Of a stretch of DNA of 64,000 nt, positions 31,601 to 41,600 are shown piece after piece. The DNA lies in NCBI GenBank assembly GCA_905221605.1, contig CAJNDS010001113.1, positions 768,501 through 832,500 on the forward strand, written 5' to 3'. The DNA is from Symbiodinium natans. Taxonomy: Eukaryota > Sar > Dinophyceae > Suessiales > Symbiodiniaceae. How positions within the stretch are numbered: position 1 is the first letter of the stretch; each line of letters begins with the position of its first letter. A program made the position numbers and the translations under genes. The notes beneath the pieces are model-generated. The model was not told the origin of the DNA. It searched no databases and saw only the letters and a list, made by a program, of their open reading frames with translations.

Positions 31601-33182
31601 CGAACCCGAAGCCCGAAGGTCACCTCGTCGCTGTCACTTTCACATCGACCGCTTTGGGTCGCGAATCGCCTCCCAGACCAGGAGCTGCTGATGAGCTGTG
31701 TGTGTGTGTGACACAGAAGAGCTCTGTAAACATCATCTGCAAAAATAATTAGGGTTCAGGGTTTAGGGATAATTCTCCTTCGAACATCTGCACCGTGGGG
31801 TTGGGCACTCCAGGGACACTCTGGGGATACTCTGGGGTGGGATACGGGTGATGAGCGAGGAGCAGACAGGGCGAGGACAAGAGCTTAGTTTGAAATCTAA
31901 CAACCCCACACCGAGGGCGAGGAACAAACACATATAGCAAGATATCATAACAGGCATACTTCCATAGCATTAAACTATACTGACATATGCAAGCATAAAT
32001 AACCGACACATAAATATAGATGTATATATATATATATATATATACACATACATACATATACAAACATTCAATTCAATAGTACGACAACAATGAGAAGTAT
32101 TATAATATTACTGGATAATGCGTGTATTTCCTAACTGTGTATTAACTTTCTAGTATTTTCATGTATGTTTTTTGAACATGGGGTTTTGGGCTCGGTCTCT
32201 GGGCTAAAAACCCTAAACCCTAAACCCTCAACCCTCATATTCTGGATTGCAAGCAAAGCTCAAGGAGAAACCCTGGCGGGGCTAAGTCGCACAAACCCTG
32301 AACCTCATATAGCACTATAAGCCCTAGAAGCCCGGGAAGCCCGATGGGCCCCAAGAAGTCCTATGAGCCCCAGCAAGCCCTGTAAGCCCTTCAAGCCCTA
32401 TAAACCCTCTAAACCCTCTAAACCCTCTAAGCCCTGGGATTGCGGTTTAGTGCCTAGGGTTTCGGGCTTAGGGGGTAGGGTAGGCTTACCCCATCATCCC
32501 GATACATCCTATCAAGCCCTTCGAACCCGAAAAGCCTTGTCAACCCTGTAATCCCTATGCCTACTCTAGACTACTATACATCCTCTAAACCCTAAACCCT
32601 AAACCCTGAACCCTGAACCCTCAACCCTGAACCCCAAACCCTAAACCCTAAACCCATCCTCTAAACCCGATAAGCCCAATGATTCCACCACACCCTCACC
32701 CTCCGGTTCAAAACAGCCCCAAAGTCCTGTTATCGTCAGGCCTTTGACCTTAAAATAGGAGCCCGCGGAGCCTGAGGGTAAACCCTACACCCTAAACCCT
32801 AAACCCTAAACCCTAAACCCTAAACCCTAAACCTAACCCGCCAGAAGCAGTTACAAATGTCCGTCGGAAGCCTGAGGAGGGCATGTGGCAGGTCGATGAC
32901 AGCCTTGGAGGTTTCGTTGCTTCTGCAACACACACACACAGACGCTTGGGGGTTTAGGGTTTAGGGTTTAGGGTTTAGGGTGTTTAGGGTTTAGGGTTTA
33001 GGGGTTAAGGTTTAGGGTTTAGGGTTTAGGGCGATAGCTCGCGCTTAAGGGGTTTTAAAGCTTGAGGGGGCTTAGGGCAGCCAATGTCTGAACTAACCTA
33101 GTGAAGCCCCGCAGTTGCAACATAGCCGGACGTAGTCGTGCATTCCCGCTGCGCAAGCTGGCATCCGGCCGATGTCCCTAAG

Positions 33183-33288
33183 GGTCCATGTACCTTTTTT
33201 CGTGTAAACTTGGCCCCTACAGCTACTATATAGGAGCCCCTTAAAGGCCTAAGTATCTACCATACAGGTACATGGACCCTTTGGGACT
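33183..33288. mobile_element. Inverted-repeat element, AAGGGTCCATGTACCT family
   Basis: AAGGGTCCATGTACCTTTTT at the left, AGGTACATGGACCCTTTGGG at the right; inner GCTACTATATAGGAGCCCC shared with 35827-35936. A half copy is at 63108-63190. Confidence 0.85.
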
Positions 33289-33617
33289 GGCAGGACATGA
33301 GTTCGATGCGCCCGGCTCACGCAATTTTCCCCGCTGGGCTGTGCATAGGAACACCTGAGAAGCCAAGGGCCAGTCGTACTCGGATGACGTAAGCTGGACA
33401 TGAGAGAAGATCCCCTCAATGCAAAGAATGCGCTGCACTTGTTTACTATGTCTGACCCTAAACCCTAAACCCTAAACCCTAAACCCTAAACCCTAAACTC
33501 TAAACCCTAAACCCTAAACCCTTTGCAAACGATCTTCTCCCGCCTCCTTGGAGGCATATGGGCACGTGTGCACGCCGAGCCGGCGCGCAGTTCTCGCATG
33601 CGAACGGCATGACTCTA

Positions 33618-33808
33618 CTTGGAGGTTCCTGGGTACTTATAACCACAAGGGTTTAGGGTTTAGGGTTTAGGGGTTTAGGGTTTAGGATTTAGGGTTTAGG
33701 GGTACTTGTAACCACAATTATAAATCTACTTTATAACCTACTTAGGGGACTTGGGGGGCTTATAAGTACAGTGATAATTGGGGGTTTTAAGTACCCTGAA
33801 CGTCCAAG
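33618..33808. mobile_element. Inverted-repeat element with internal telomeric array
   Basis: Same family as 7405-7562: CTTGGAGGTTCCTGGGTACT at the left, AAGTACCCTGAACGTCCAAG at the right, TA on both flanks. About 55 bases of TTTAGGG repeats (33648-33702) sit just inside the left arm; GGGTACTTATAACCACAA/GGGGTACTTGTAACCACAA is duplicated on either side of them. Confidence 0.8.
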
Positions 33809-35388
33809 TAGCTGTCACCACATGGAAGCTGCCGACATTCACCAAGATACACCTTGTGTACTTCTCTTGCGCACAAGCTTGTATGATACTACATTTCAGC
33901 TTCATCATAATTCAATTGCAACTTACTAGTTGTATACAGTACTGTTGTATAGTCTTGGCTGACTTCTGAACCTCTCCAAAAAGGTTTAACTTCTAGGCTC
34001 CTTATCGTAGTTTCTACAAAACCCAAAAAGTTAAAGTCCTAAGAGCCAGAAGATAGCCAAGTAGTGGCCCATCCTCATGCATTGTCCGCGGTGCGCGTGC
34101 CACTTACCCGCCCGGAGCAAGCGGCTGGCCCAGCAGTGCAGTGGTGGCAGACCACGGTCCGGCAAAAGGAGCCTTGAAACCAGCGCACTTCCAGGGACGA
34201 AGCTCTTGTGTGCATAACCTTTAGGCTTAGCAACTCGCCCCAAAAACCTTTTAGGGTTGTGTGCATAACCCTTGTAGGGTTGTGTGCATAACCTTTAGGC
34301 CCGGGTTGAACAATAGCCCCAAATGCCTTTTTGCATGGTGAAGCCTTTGGGCCAAACAACTGCAGGGTAAGGGTTCCTGGGAAACGATACTTTACGAAAC
34401 CCTGGAAGCATAGGGTAACGGTTACTTCTATTTGCTTACGAAGCCCCAAAAAAATTAAAATAGCAATCCCTACATTACCCTTATAAGGATGAATATCTTC
34501 TTATCTTCTTTTTTTGGGGGGGGGGTTCTTAAGCAATTGGTAGATTACTGAGGCAGTGGATATGAAGACGAGACTGGGCAGTCCTCTCGTGCACGGACGT
34601 CGTGGCCGCCACGAAAAGCCATTGCAAAGTGAGGCGCGACCTAGCGACATCGCCTCACTCGCGGTCCTAAATTTCTCTGTGCAATTCCAGATACGTACTT
34701 CTAGAGACCCTCCAGGGCTTCTGATGTTCTGCGAACGGAACTAAGGACACCCAGCTATGGCATCCTCCGTGCTCTAGAAGCGTGACTTACTAGGCCTCTG
34801 GAATGATAGGGAAGTGATCGAGGTCCAGATAGCCCGCCTTTGACTTTGAGAATTAGACTGCTTTCAGCCGGAACCCTTTTTGTTCCTTCTGTTCCTGTGT
34901 ATGAGGGTCACCAAATAACCCTAAACCCTAAACCCTAAACCCTAAACCCTAAACCCTAAACCCTAAACCCTAATTCCCCGTGCCACTGCCTAGCTCCCAT
35001 GCTCTGAATTCCAAACCCTTGGGGTCGTAGGGGTGGGGGATGCTTTGACCATGTAGAGCTCTTTTGGCCCTTAGAAAATTAGGGTTTAGGGTTTAGGGTT
35101 TAGGGTGTAGGGTTTAGGGTTTAGGGCTTAGGGTTTACCAGGAGGACGGTCAACCGGCTGCCCTAGATGCCAGCAAGTGCTCATCATCTTGTCATGCTGG
35201 GCTCCAGCTCTGGAACCCTAAACCCTAAACCCTAAACCCTAAACCCTAAACCCTAAACCCTGAACCCTGAACCCTAAACCCTAATCTGGTGAGACTCTGG
35301 GTTGAGGGTTCATAGGGTTACGGGTCCCGAAATGGCAGCCGGCCGAGGATCATTGGACATAGCAACACCCGATTTTCAGGTGCTGCTC

Positions 35389-35546
35389 TACTACTTGCTT
35401 ACAGAACCCCCCAAAATAGGGTTTAGGGTTTAGGGCTTAGGGTTTAGGGTTTAATATAAGCAAAAGCACATTCTTCCTTATAAGAGCAATATAGGGATGA
35501 GCATCTTTGATGTTTTTTCGGGGGGTGCTTAAGCAAGTGGTAGTGT
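35389..35546. mobile_element. Inverted-repeat element with internal telomeric array
   Basis: CTACTACTTGCTTACAGAAC at the left, GGGGTGCTTAAGCAAGTGGTAG at the right; TTTAGGG units at about 35408-35453. Confidence 0.75.
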
Positions 35547-35631
35547 TCACAGGCAAGCTGCAGAGTGCCAATTGCTGCTCAGCATGAAGCACATGCACAT
35601 CCTCCCATTCACCTGGCTTCGCGAAGGGTGC

Positions 35632-35723
35632 CTATACTCCCCTTGGAACCTTAATAAGGGCTTAGGGTTTAGGTTTTAGGGATATAAACAAAAGTATAAA
35701 ATAATTCCCCAAGGGGGGTATAG
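35632..35723. mobile_element. Inverted-repeat element, CTATACTCCCCTTGG family
   Basis: CTATACTCCCCTTGGAACCT at the left, CCCCAAGGGGGGTATAG at the right; GTGC flanks both sides. A short telomeric tract interrupts the left arm (35661-35683). Confidence 0.75.
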
Positions 35724-35826
35724 GTGCATGGGCGTGGAGATCCGCCAAGTCTACGTTCCTTGTCGCGGCAGCCATGATAGGAAGTGCAGAAAGGCGCGGG
35801 CACTTTCGGATGCTACACTTCACAGG

Positions 35827-35936
35827 CCCAAAGGATCCATGTACCTGTATAGTAGATACTTGGGCCCGAAAGCTACTATATAGGAGCCCCTTTCAGGCCC
35901 AAGTATACACTATAGAGGTACATGGATCCTTTGGGC
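35827..35936. mobile_element. Inverted-repeat element, GGATCCATGTACCT family
   Basis: GCCCAAAGGATCCATGTACC at the left, GGTACATGGATCCTTTGGGC at the right: nearly perfect arms of about 30 bases. Flanking GGC may be the duplication. Confidence 0.85.
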
Positions 35937-36074
35937 TACTTGAAGGTCTCAGAAGCAAAGCCCGTGAAAACCCGGAAAGAGCGCAGCAACTACCATGGCT
36001 ACATGGCCACGGCCGACCTATCTAGAGGTAAGCAGGAGGAGGAACATGCTTGCAGATCCCGACCATGCCCTTAG

Positions 36075-36205
36075 AAGTTTAGGGGTTTAGGGGTTTAGGG
36101 GTTTAGGGGTTTAGGGGTTTAGGGGTGTAGGGTTTAGGGGTTTAGGGGTTTAGGGGCTTAGGGGCTTAGGGGCTTAGGGGTTTAGGGGTTTAGGGGTTTA
36201 GGGTT
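36075..36205 (+). repeat. TTTAGGGG-variant array
   Basis: Nearly all units carry four G (TTTAGGGG), unlike the TTTAGGG arrays elsewhere, with some CTTAGGGG. Confidence 0.9.
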
Positions 36206-36216
36206 TAGGGTAGTTT

Positions 36217-36507
36217 AGGGTTTAGGTGTTGCGCCACCCCCGCTGTGTTGCGCCTGGCTGTCTAAGCTCGCAAGCACTTGCGGGTGGGAGTTTCGAAGAA
36301 ATGCGTCAGAAACCATCCTTGCTGCCAGGCAAGCTTCTCTCGCGCTTGAGGCATGTGGTCATGGCAACCGACAATGATGCAAGCGGTCACGATACTATTC
36401 CAATGTCACACAATATGGCTATCAAGATAATGGCTTCTTTGCATGCGGTTCATTGTGGACCCTGCAAGCGTTGCACCGTCTTACGACAACAGTATTACAT
36501 CCGTTGA
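36217..36507 (+). CDS. Unassigned open frame, about 96 codons
   Basis: Open after the TTTAGGGG array to TGA at 36505-36507. Mixed composition with a C-terminal HCGPCKRCTV; the minus strand is closed here. I do not recognise it. It has better coding character than most islands, but no start or splice evidence. Confidence 0.3.
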
Positions 36508-36699
36508 CGTATAGAACCAAGATCGAACCCTAGACCCTAAACCCTAAACCCTAAACCCTAAACCCTAAACCCTAAACCCTAAACCCTAAACCCTAGCCCT
36601 TCAGTTCTCCGCAGAGGCTCCGAAGAAGAGGGCCAAGACGAAACACGTGCCAAGCAGCCACCTGGAGCTTGAGATGTCCGGGGTCTGAAGGTCCCTAAG

Positions 36700-38106
36700 A
36701 CCTGAGGACCTAAACCCCAAGGTCCCGAAACCCTAACCCTAAACCCTAAACCCTGAACCCTAAACCCTAAACCCTAAGTCCTAAACCCTACCTAACCAGT
36801 AGGATGTTCAATTGCAAGGCCATATAGGCTTCAGCACGCGGGCCCAGGGGCCTCGAGGGTTTATGTTCAGGTTTCAGTATATTATGTACCCCGACTTGGG
36901 GAAAATACCAATATCTGGTTTACAGCTTGGGGTTTTGGCGTTTAGTCCAAGCCGCCTGAAGAAAGCCAAGCCGAAACCCGCACGGCCTACACCCTTCAAA
37001 AGCCCCACAGCAATGAACTCCTCCAACATAAACACTTCCGCGTCAACCTGCCCCCCCCCCCCAAAAAAAAAAAAAGAAATGGGTTTTGGGGTTTGCGCTT
37101 GGGGCTTGGGGATAATCACGTATGCACATAATAACAAGCATGTGATATTATACTATATTTACACACGAATTAATGTAACAGTCTGATAATGTAACAACGC
37201 AAAAGTGTTATATTGTTATGAATATACTGGCCTACAAAGAATGTAAGAAAACCCCCAAAACAACATAAAATAAAGCACAAAAAACAACAGTGTAAAACTA
37301 AAAAAACATGTACGAGCATATGAATATAGTAGTATAGCTATAGGGTTTGTAATATCATGACATCATAACATAAAATATCACAATGTTATGAATAACATAA
37401 TCATAAGAACAGAAATAAATAAACATATGTGTATATACATACATAATTGTTGTCATACTACTTCACAGTAAACAGTACAATAGCACCATCTATATTATTC
37501 TCATATTTTCAATATGAATACATTACTACATCGCCCCATTCTTACGTTCTTGCCTCCTTACACTACTATTTTGTTGTAACATGATACGATGTAGTGGCGT
37601 ATATTGTTGAAAAAAATAGACCCTACAAGCCCCAAACCCTACACTTTGGGGTTTTGGATTCTTAGAACCCCAACTATAACTGCACTCATGAGCCCCCCTA
37701 AGTCCCCTAAGTAGGTTATAAGTAGATTTATACTCGTGGTTCTGAGTACCCGTGAACCCCCGGGTTTAGGGGTTTAGGGTTTAGGGCTTAGGGTTTCGGG
37801 TTTAGGGTTCTGTTTGGGTCACGTGGTGCTTAAGCAGCCGAAGCCACCAAGGAGATGCTTCCTGCGTCGGATCGGGGTTTGCAGGCTTCGAGAAGACCCG
37901 GGCGCCTCAGGAAACTGCGGGTTTAGGGTTTAGGGTTTAGGGTTTAGGGTTTAGGGTTTAGGGTTTAGGGTTTAGGGTTTAGGGTCTAGGGTCTAGGGTT
38001 TAGGGTTTAGGCTTTAGGGTTAGGGTTTAGGGTTGAGGGGTGACTGGGGGTAGCTTAAATTCGGGTCGGCACATAGAGTTTATAGATCTCTTGAGGGCTG
38101 CTTTGC

Positions 38107-38137
<31 letters not shown>

Positions 38138-38525
38138 ACACACCCTCAGCCCTAAAGCCAGACACATACCAAAAGCATTTTGCCTGAGTCCTACTGATAG
38201 GGTTTAGGGCTTAGGGCTTAGGGCTTAGGGCTTAGGGCTTAGGGTTTAGGGTTTAGGGTTTAGGGTTTTAGATTTATCGGGTTTAAGGCTTCGGGTGATG
38301 GCTGACAGGTTCATCTTTCCGGCGGTCCTGACCCCTGAGGCCTCCGCAAATGCAGATCAGACGTGCATGCTGTACTGCATATACATACATCTATAGACAG
38401 AAATGTCTCTCTCTCTCTCTCTCTCTTTCTCTTTCTCTCTGTGCATACATGCATATACATGTATATAGATATGTGTGTATATGTATGATCATGTTAAACG
38501 CACGCCGCAGGGTTTTAGCAGTTTC
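36700..38525. other. Telomeric arrays, AT-rich block and C run
   Basis: Telomeric arrays (36722-36790, 37918-38035, 38200-38270), C13A13 (37050-37075), a 490-base AT-rich block without telomeric repeats (37130-37620), a degenerate copy of the GTTCATGGGTACTT family (37670-37762), C29 (38109-38137) and a CT microsatellite (38404-38437). No gene recognised. Confidence 0.5.
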
Positions 38526-38631
38526 CTTCCGGCTTCCGGACGCACAACAGAAATTTCGTCCAGGCAGCAGATGCTATTCCCAAGACCCAGGACCATGAAG
38601 TGCACCATGTAGAAGGCCATGGCAATGTCCC
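38526..38631 (-). CDS. Acyltransferase-3 exon (LG-DIAMAFYMVHF)
   Basis: After CTCCAG|G, reads GDIAMAFYMVHFMVLGLGNS then ICCLDEISVVRPEAG, ending AAG before a GA donor. GD-I-[AS]-[MY]-[AS]-[FL]-Y-[LM]-[VI]-H is the C-terminal signature of the family. Confidence 0.6.
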
Positions 38632-41600
38632 CTGGAGAGCAGCCATAGAATCTCTTACATTGTATATCTGCATGCACAGATGCTGGTTTCCAGGCTCATT
38701 CCTGGTTATAATATGGGAGGCTTCAGGACTTCAGGACTTCGGTTTTGGTGTGTAATGTGCGGCGGTAGATTACGGTCTAGGATGGAGTTCGCTTACGTGA
38801 GCACTTGCCCGGTAAAAAAGCTGCTTAAGCCCAGCCACCAAAGACCCTAGACCCCAGACCCTAAACCCTAAACCCTAAATGAAATTCTGAGAGGTCAAGG
38901 GTTGGGGCGGGGATGTAGGTGGAGAGAGCTGCAGGATCGCATCTTTGAAGGGCTCTGGGAAAGTTTTCGGGGCTTATGGGGTTTATGGGGGTTTAGGGTT
39001 TAGGGTTTAGGGTTCAGGGTTCAGGGTTACCTGTTGCTCTACATTTAGGATTTGTAGGGCTTAGGATGGTACTATGTCTGCTTTGCACTATGCTTTAGCA
39101 AGGGCTGGCAAGAGCTGAATTCCTAGCCAGCCGCACTCTCGCCAAGACCAGAAGCAGTGAGCTTACAAGGTCTTTTTGCTCCAAGCAGCGACAGTGTCTA
39201 GGGTCTAAACCCTAAACCCTAAACCCTAAACCCTAAACCCTAGGTAAGACGTCCTGACCACGCCCGGAAACTTAGACTGAGACCCTCAATCCTCTCAGTC
39301 CCTGGATCCAAAATGTGGGGAAAGTTACTTCCCCATCATTCCCTATATTTCATGGGTTTAGGGTTTAGGGTGGGTGACCTGACCCCTGAACCCTAAACAA
39401 TGACTTGCAGCACAGGCCACCCATCATCTCCATAGGTTTGCTTCGGCAGAGTTTCGCCAGAGCCCCGTTGTTGCCGCAGTGCGTAAGGGCCCTTACGAAA
39501 CCCCGGCTGCTTTAGGGTCCCCCCCCCCCCCGCCCCCCCGGCCACCTTCTCTTACTAATTGTAACTAAGGGACTCAAAGCCTAAGTTGGGGCCCATTACA
39601 GCTCTACTTCTATCTAGGGGCCCCTCCTCGCACTACACGGCATCTAACCGCATGGTAGCTGTGATAAAAACATTCATCTGTCACAAGCTTTTAGGCTTTT
39701 GCAAGGAGGCCCATGGCTCAGGGTCTGGGGTCTAAGGGGCTCTCCTTAAACCCAAAACCCGACCCTAAACCCTAAACTCAAAACTCTAAACCGTAAACGC
39801 TAAACCCTAAACCGTAAACCCTAAGGCTCCGGGACCGGACCAGGTGAGGAACGAGCTGTTTATGCTATTAGACAGGGAAGGAGAAGCAGCGCTCTTGAAT
39901 ATCTACAACAAATGTTGGGCAGAAGGCGACATCCCGGGACCATGGGCCGAAGCAATAGTAGTGTCAATATATAAGGGTAAAGGCCTAGACACAGACGTCA
40001 CCAACTATCGACCCATTTCTTTACTTAACACCATTTACAAAATATACGCTGCTATGCTACAACACCGCCTCGCAAAATCAAGTGAGCATTTCCTTCGCAG
40101 TCGACAGTACGGTTTTCGAGAAGGTAGAGGCACACAACAGCCCATATTTGTTTTACGCCGCGCCATGGAGTGGGCGGAAATGACAAACAAACCATTACAA
40201 CTATTATTCCTAGACTGGAAACAGGCCTTTGACTCACTCGACCACACCGCCATGCTCGAAGCGTTGCGCCGTTTCGGTGTTTCAGAACTTATGCTCAAGA
40301 CAATACAGGCTATATATCAGTCTCCAACCTTTTACACCAGAGGACCCGACCACACCGCCGCAGCAGGCTCTGTACACTCAGGTATCAGGCAAGGATGTCC
40401 CCTAAGCCCATATCTGTTTATTATAGTACTCACAGTCATGCTTGCGGATGTTGATAACGACTTACTACTCCAAGGCACGCCCACCAACACATGGTCAGAA
40501 GGCTATCCAACGTTCGATTTAGAGTACGCGGATGACACATTGTTGTTAGCTTTGACCACACCGCAGATGCAGGCCATTCTCACATCATTAGAGTCAGTAG
40601 CACATGAATACGGTATGCACCTAAATAAAACCAAGACTGAGCTCCTAATCAATCCCGATCGCCCCTCCTCTCCGCTATACTTTACGGATGGCGCGGCCGT
40701 CCCGGCCACACCGCAAATCAAGTATTTAGGCACCAGGATCACATGGAAAAAACCCTTTGACGCCGCATTCTTACATAGAGCAGCTATAGCCGAGGAAGCA
40801 TTTAAGAAGCTCCGCCTAGTATGGAACAGTAGCCTTTCCCAGGCGGTACGTTTACGTATTTTCCAGTCTACCTTCACGCCCACACTTATTTACGCGTTGG
40901 ATACCCTCACTCTTACACAAAAACAACTAGACAGGGTGGATGCTTTCTTCATTCGGTTCCTAAGAAGAGTGGTTCGCGTCAAAGCATCCTACTACTCCCG
41001 CATCCCAAACACGGAAGTTATGAGAAAAGCAGGATATCCAACCCTACCATCTACACACATCCTCAACGCCCAGCATAAAACCCTTAAACAAGTATTTATG
41101 GCCCCCAGAGCGGAACCAACACATAGTGTGGTTTTTACAGCTGCCTTTAAGGACCGTATTCTAGCGCAAGGCAGACGTCGCGGAATGCAGATACCATACT
41201 GGTTAGAAGTCCTCACTAAAAGATTTTACCCGCAGTATTGGGATCCTGACCACACCGCCCGTACCCGCACCCTAGGCCCACACTTCAAGTATGTCGAAAT
41301 AGCTAGGGTCATTCGGGAGTCAGACAGTTCCGGGAGGGCGCCAAAGCGCGCAGCTGCATCGCGCGCACGGCCCTGACAAAAAAAAACCGTAAACCCTACA
41401 CCAACCCTAACCCTTGAAGCCACGTGGAAAGTTCTGGAAGGCTCCACCACTTTCAGAGGCTTCGGTAGTTTCTTACATGGTCTATACTTGAAACAGAAAG
41501 TTGCAAAAAGGTACAGGATCAAGCGGAGTCTAATAACCCTAAACCCTAAACCCTAAACCCTAAACCCGAATGGGTCCCACAACAAGACGTCAACAATGCA

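Larger units (their letters stand above)
29270..32900. other. Repeat mosaic with unassigned unique islands
   Basis: Holds telomeric arrays (29277-29310, 29755-29795, 31110-31165, 31490-31600, 32775-32835), a large TA/TATG microsatellite (30440-30710), a (GT)n (31698-31709) and elements at 29931-30037 and 31250-31350. Islands at 29829-29930, 30900-31075 and 31610-31740 are open on both strands; no family recognised. 32290-32700 is a degenerate CCCTATAAGCC-type satellite. Confidence 0.4.
32900..36700. other. Element-rich stretch with unassigned islands
   Basis: Inverted-repeat elements at 33183-33288, 33618-33808, 34431-34548, 35389-35546, 35632-35723 and 35827-35936 are separated by islands with open frames, several of which remain open across the junction when the element is removed. 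Splice-like GTAAGC occurs on the plus strand at 33388 and 36028. The plus strand is open at 34551-34744 and 36217-36507. This may be a real gene built around elements, but no domain is recognisable and the strand is unsure. Confidence 0.4.
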
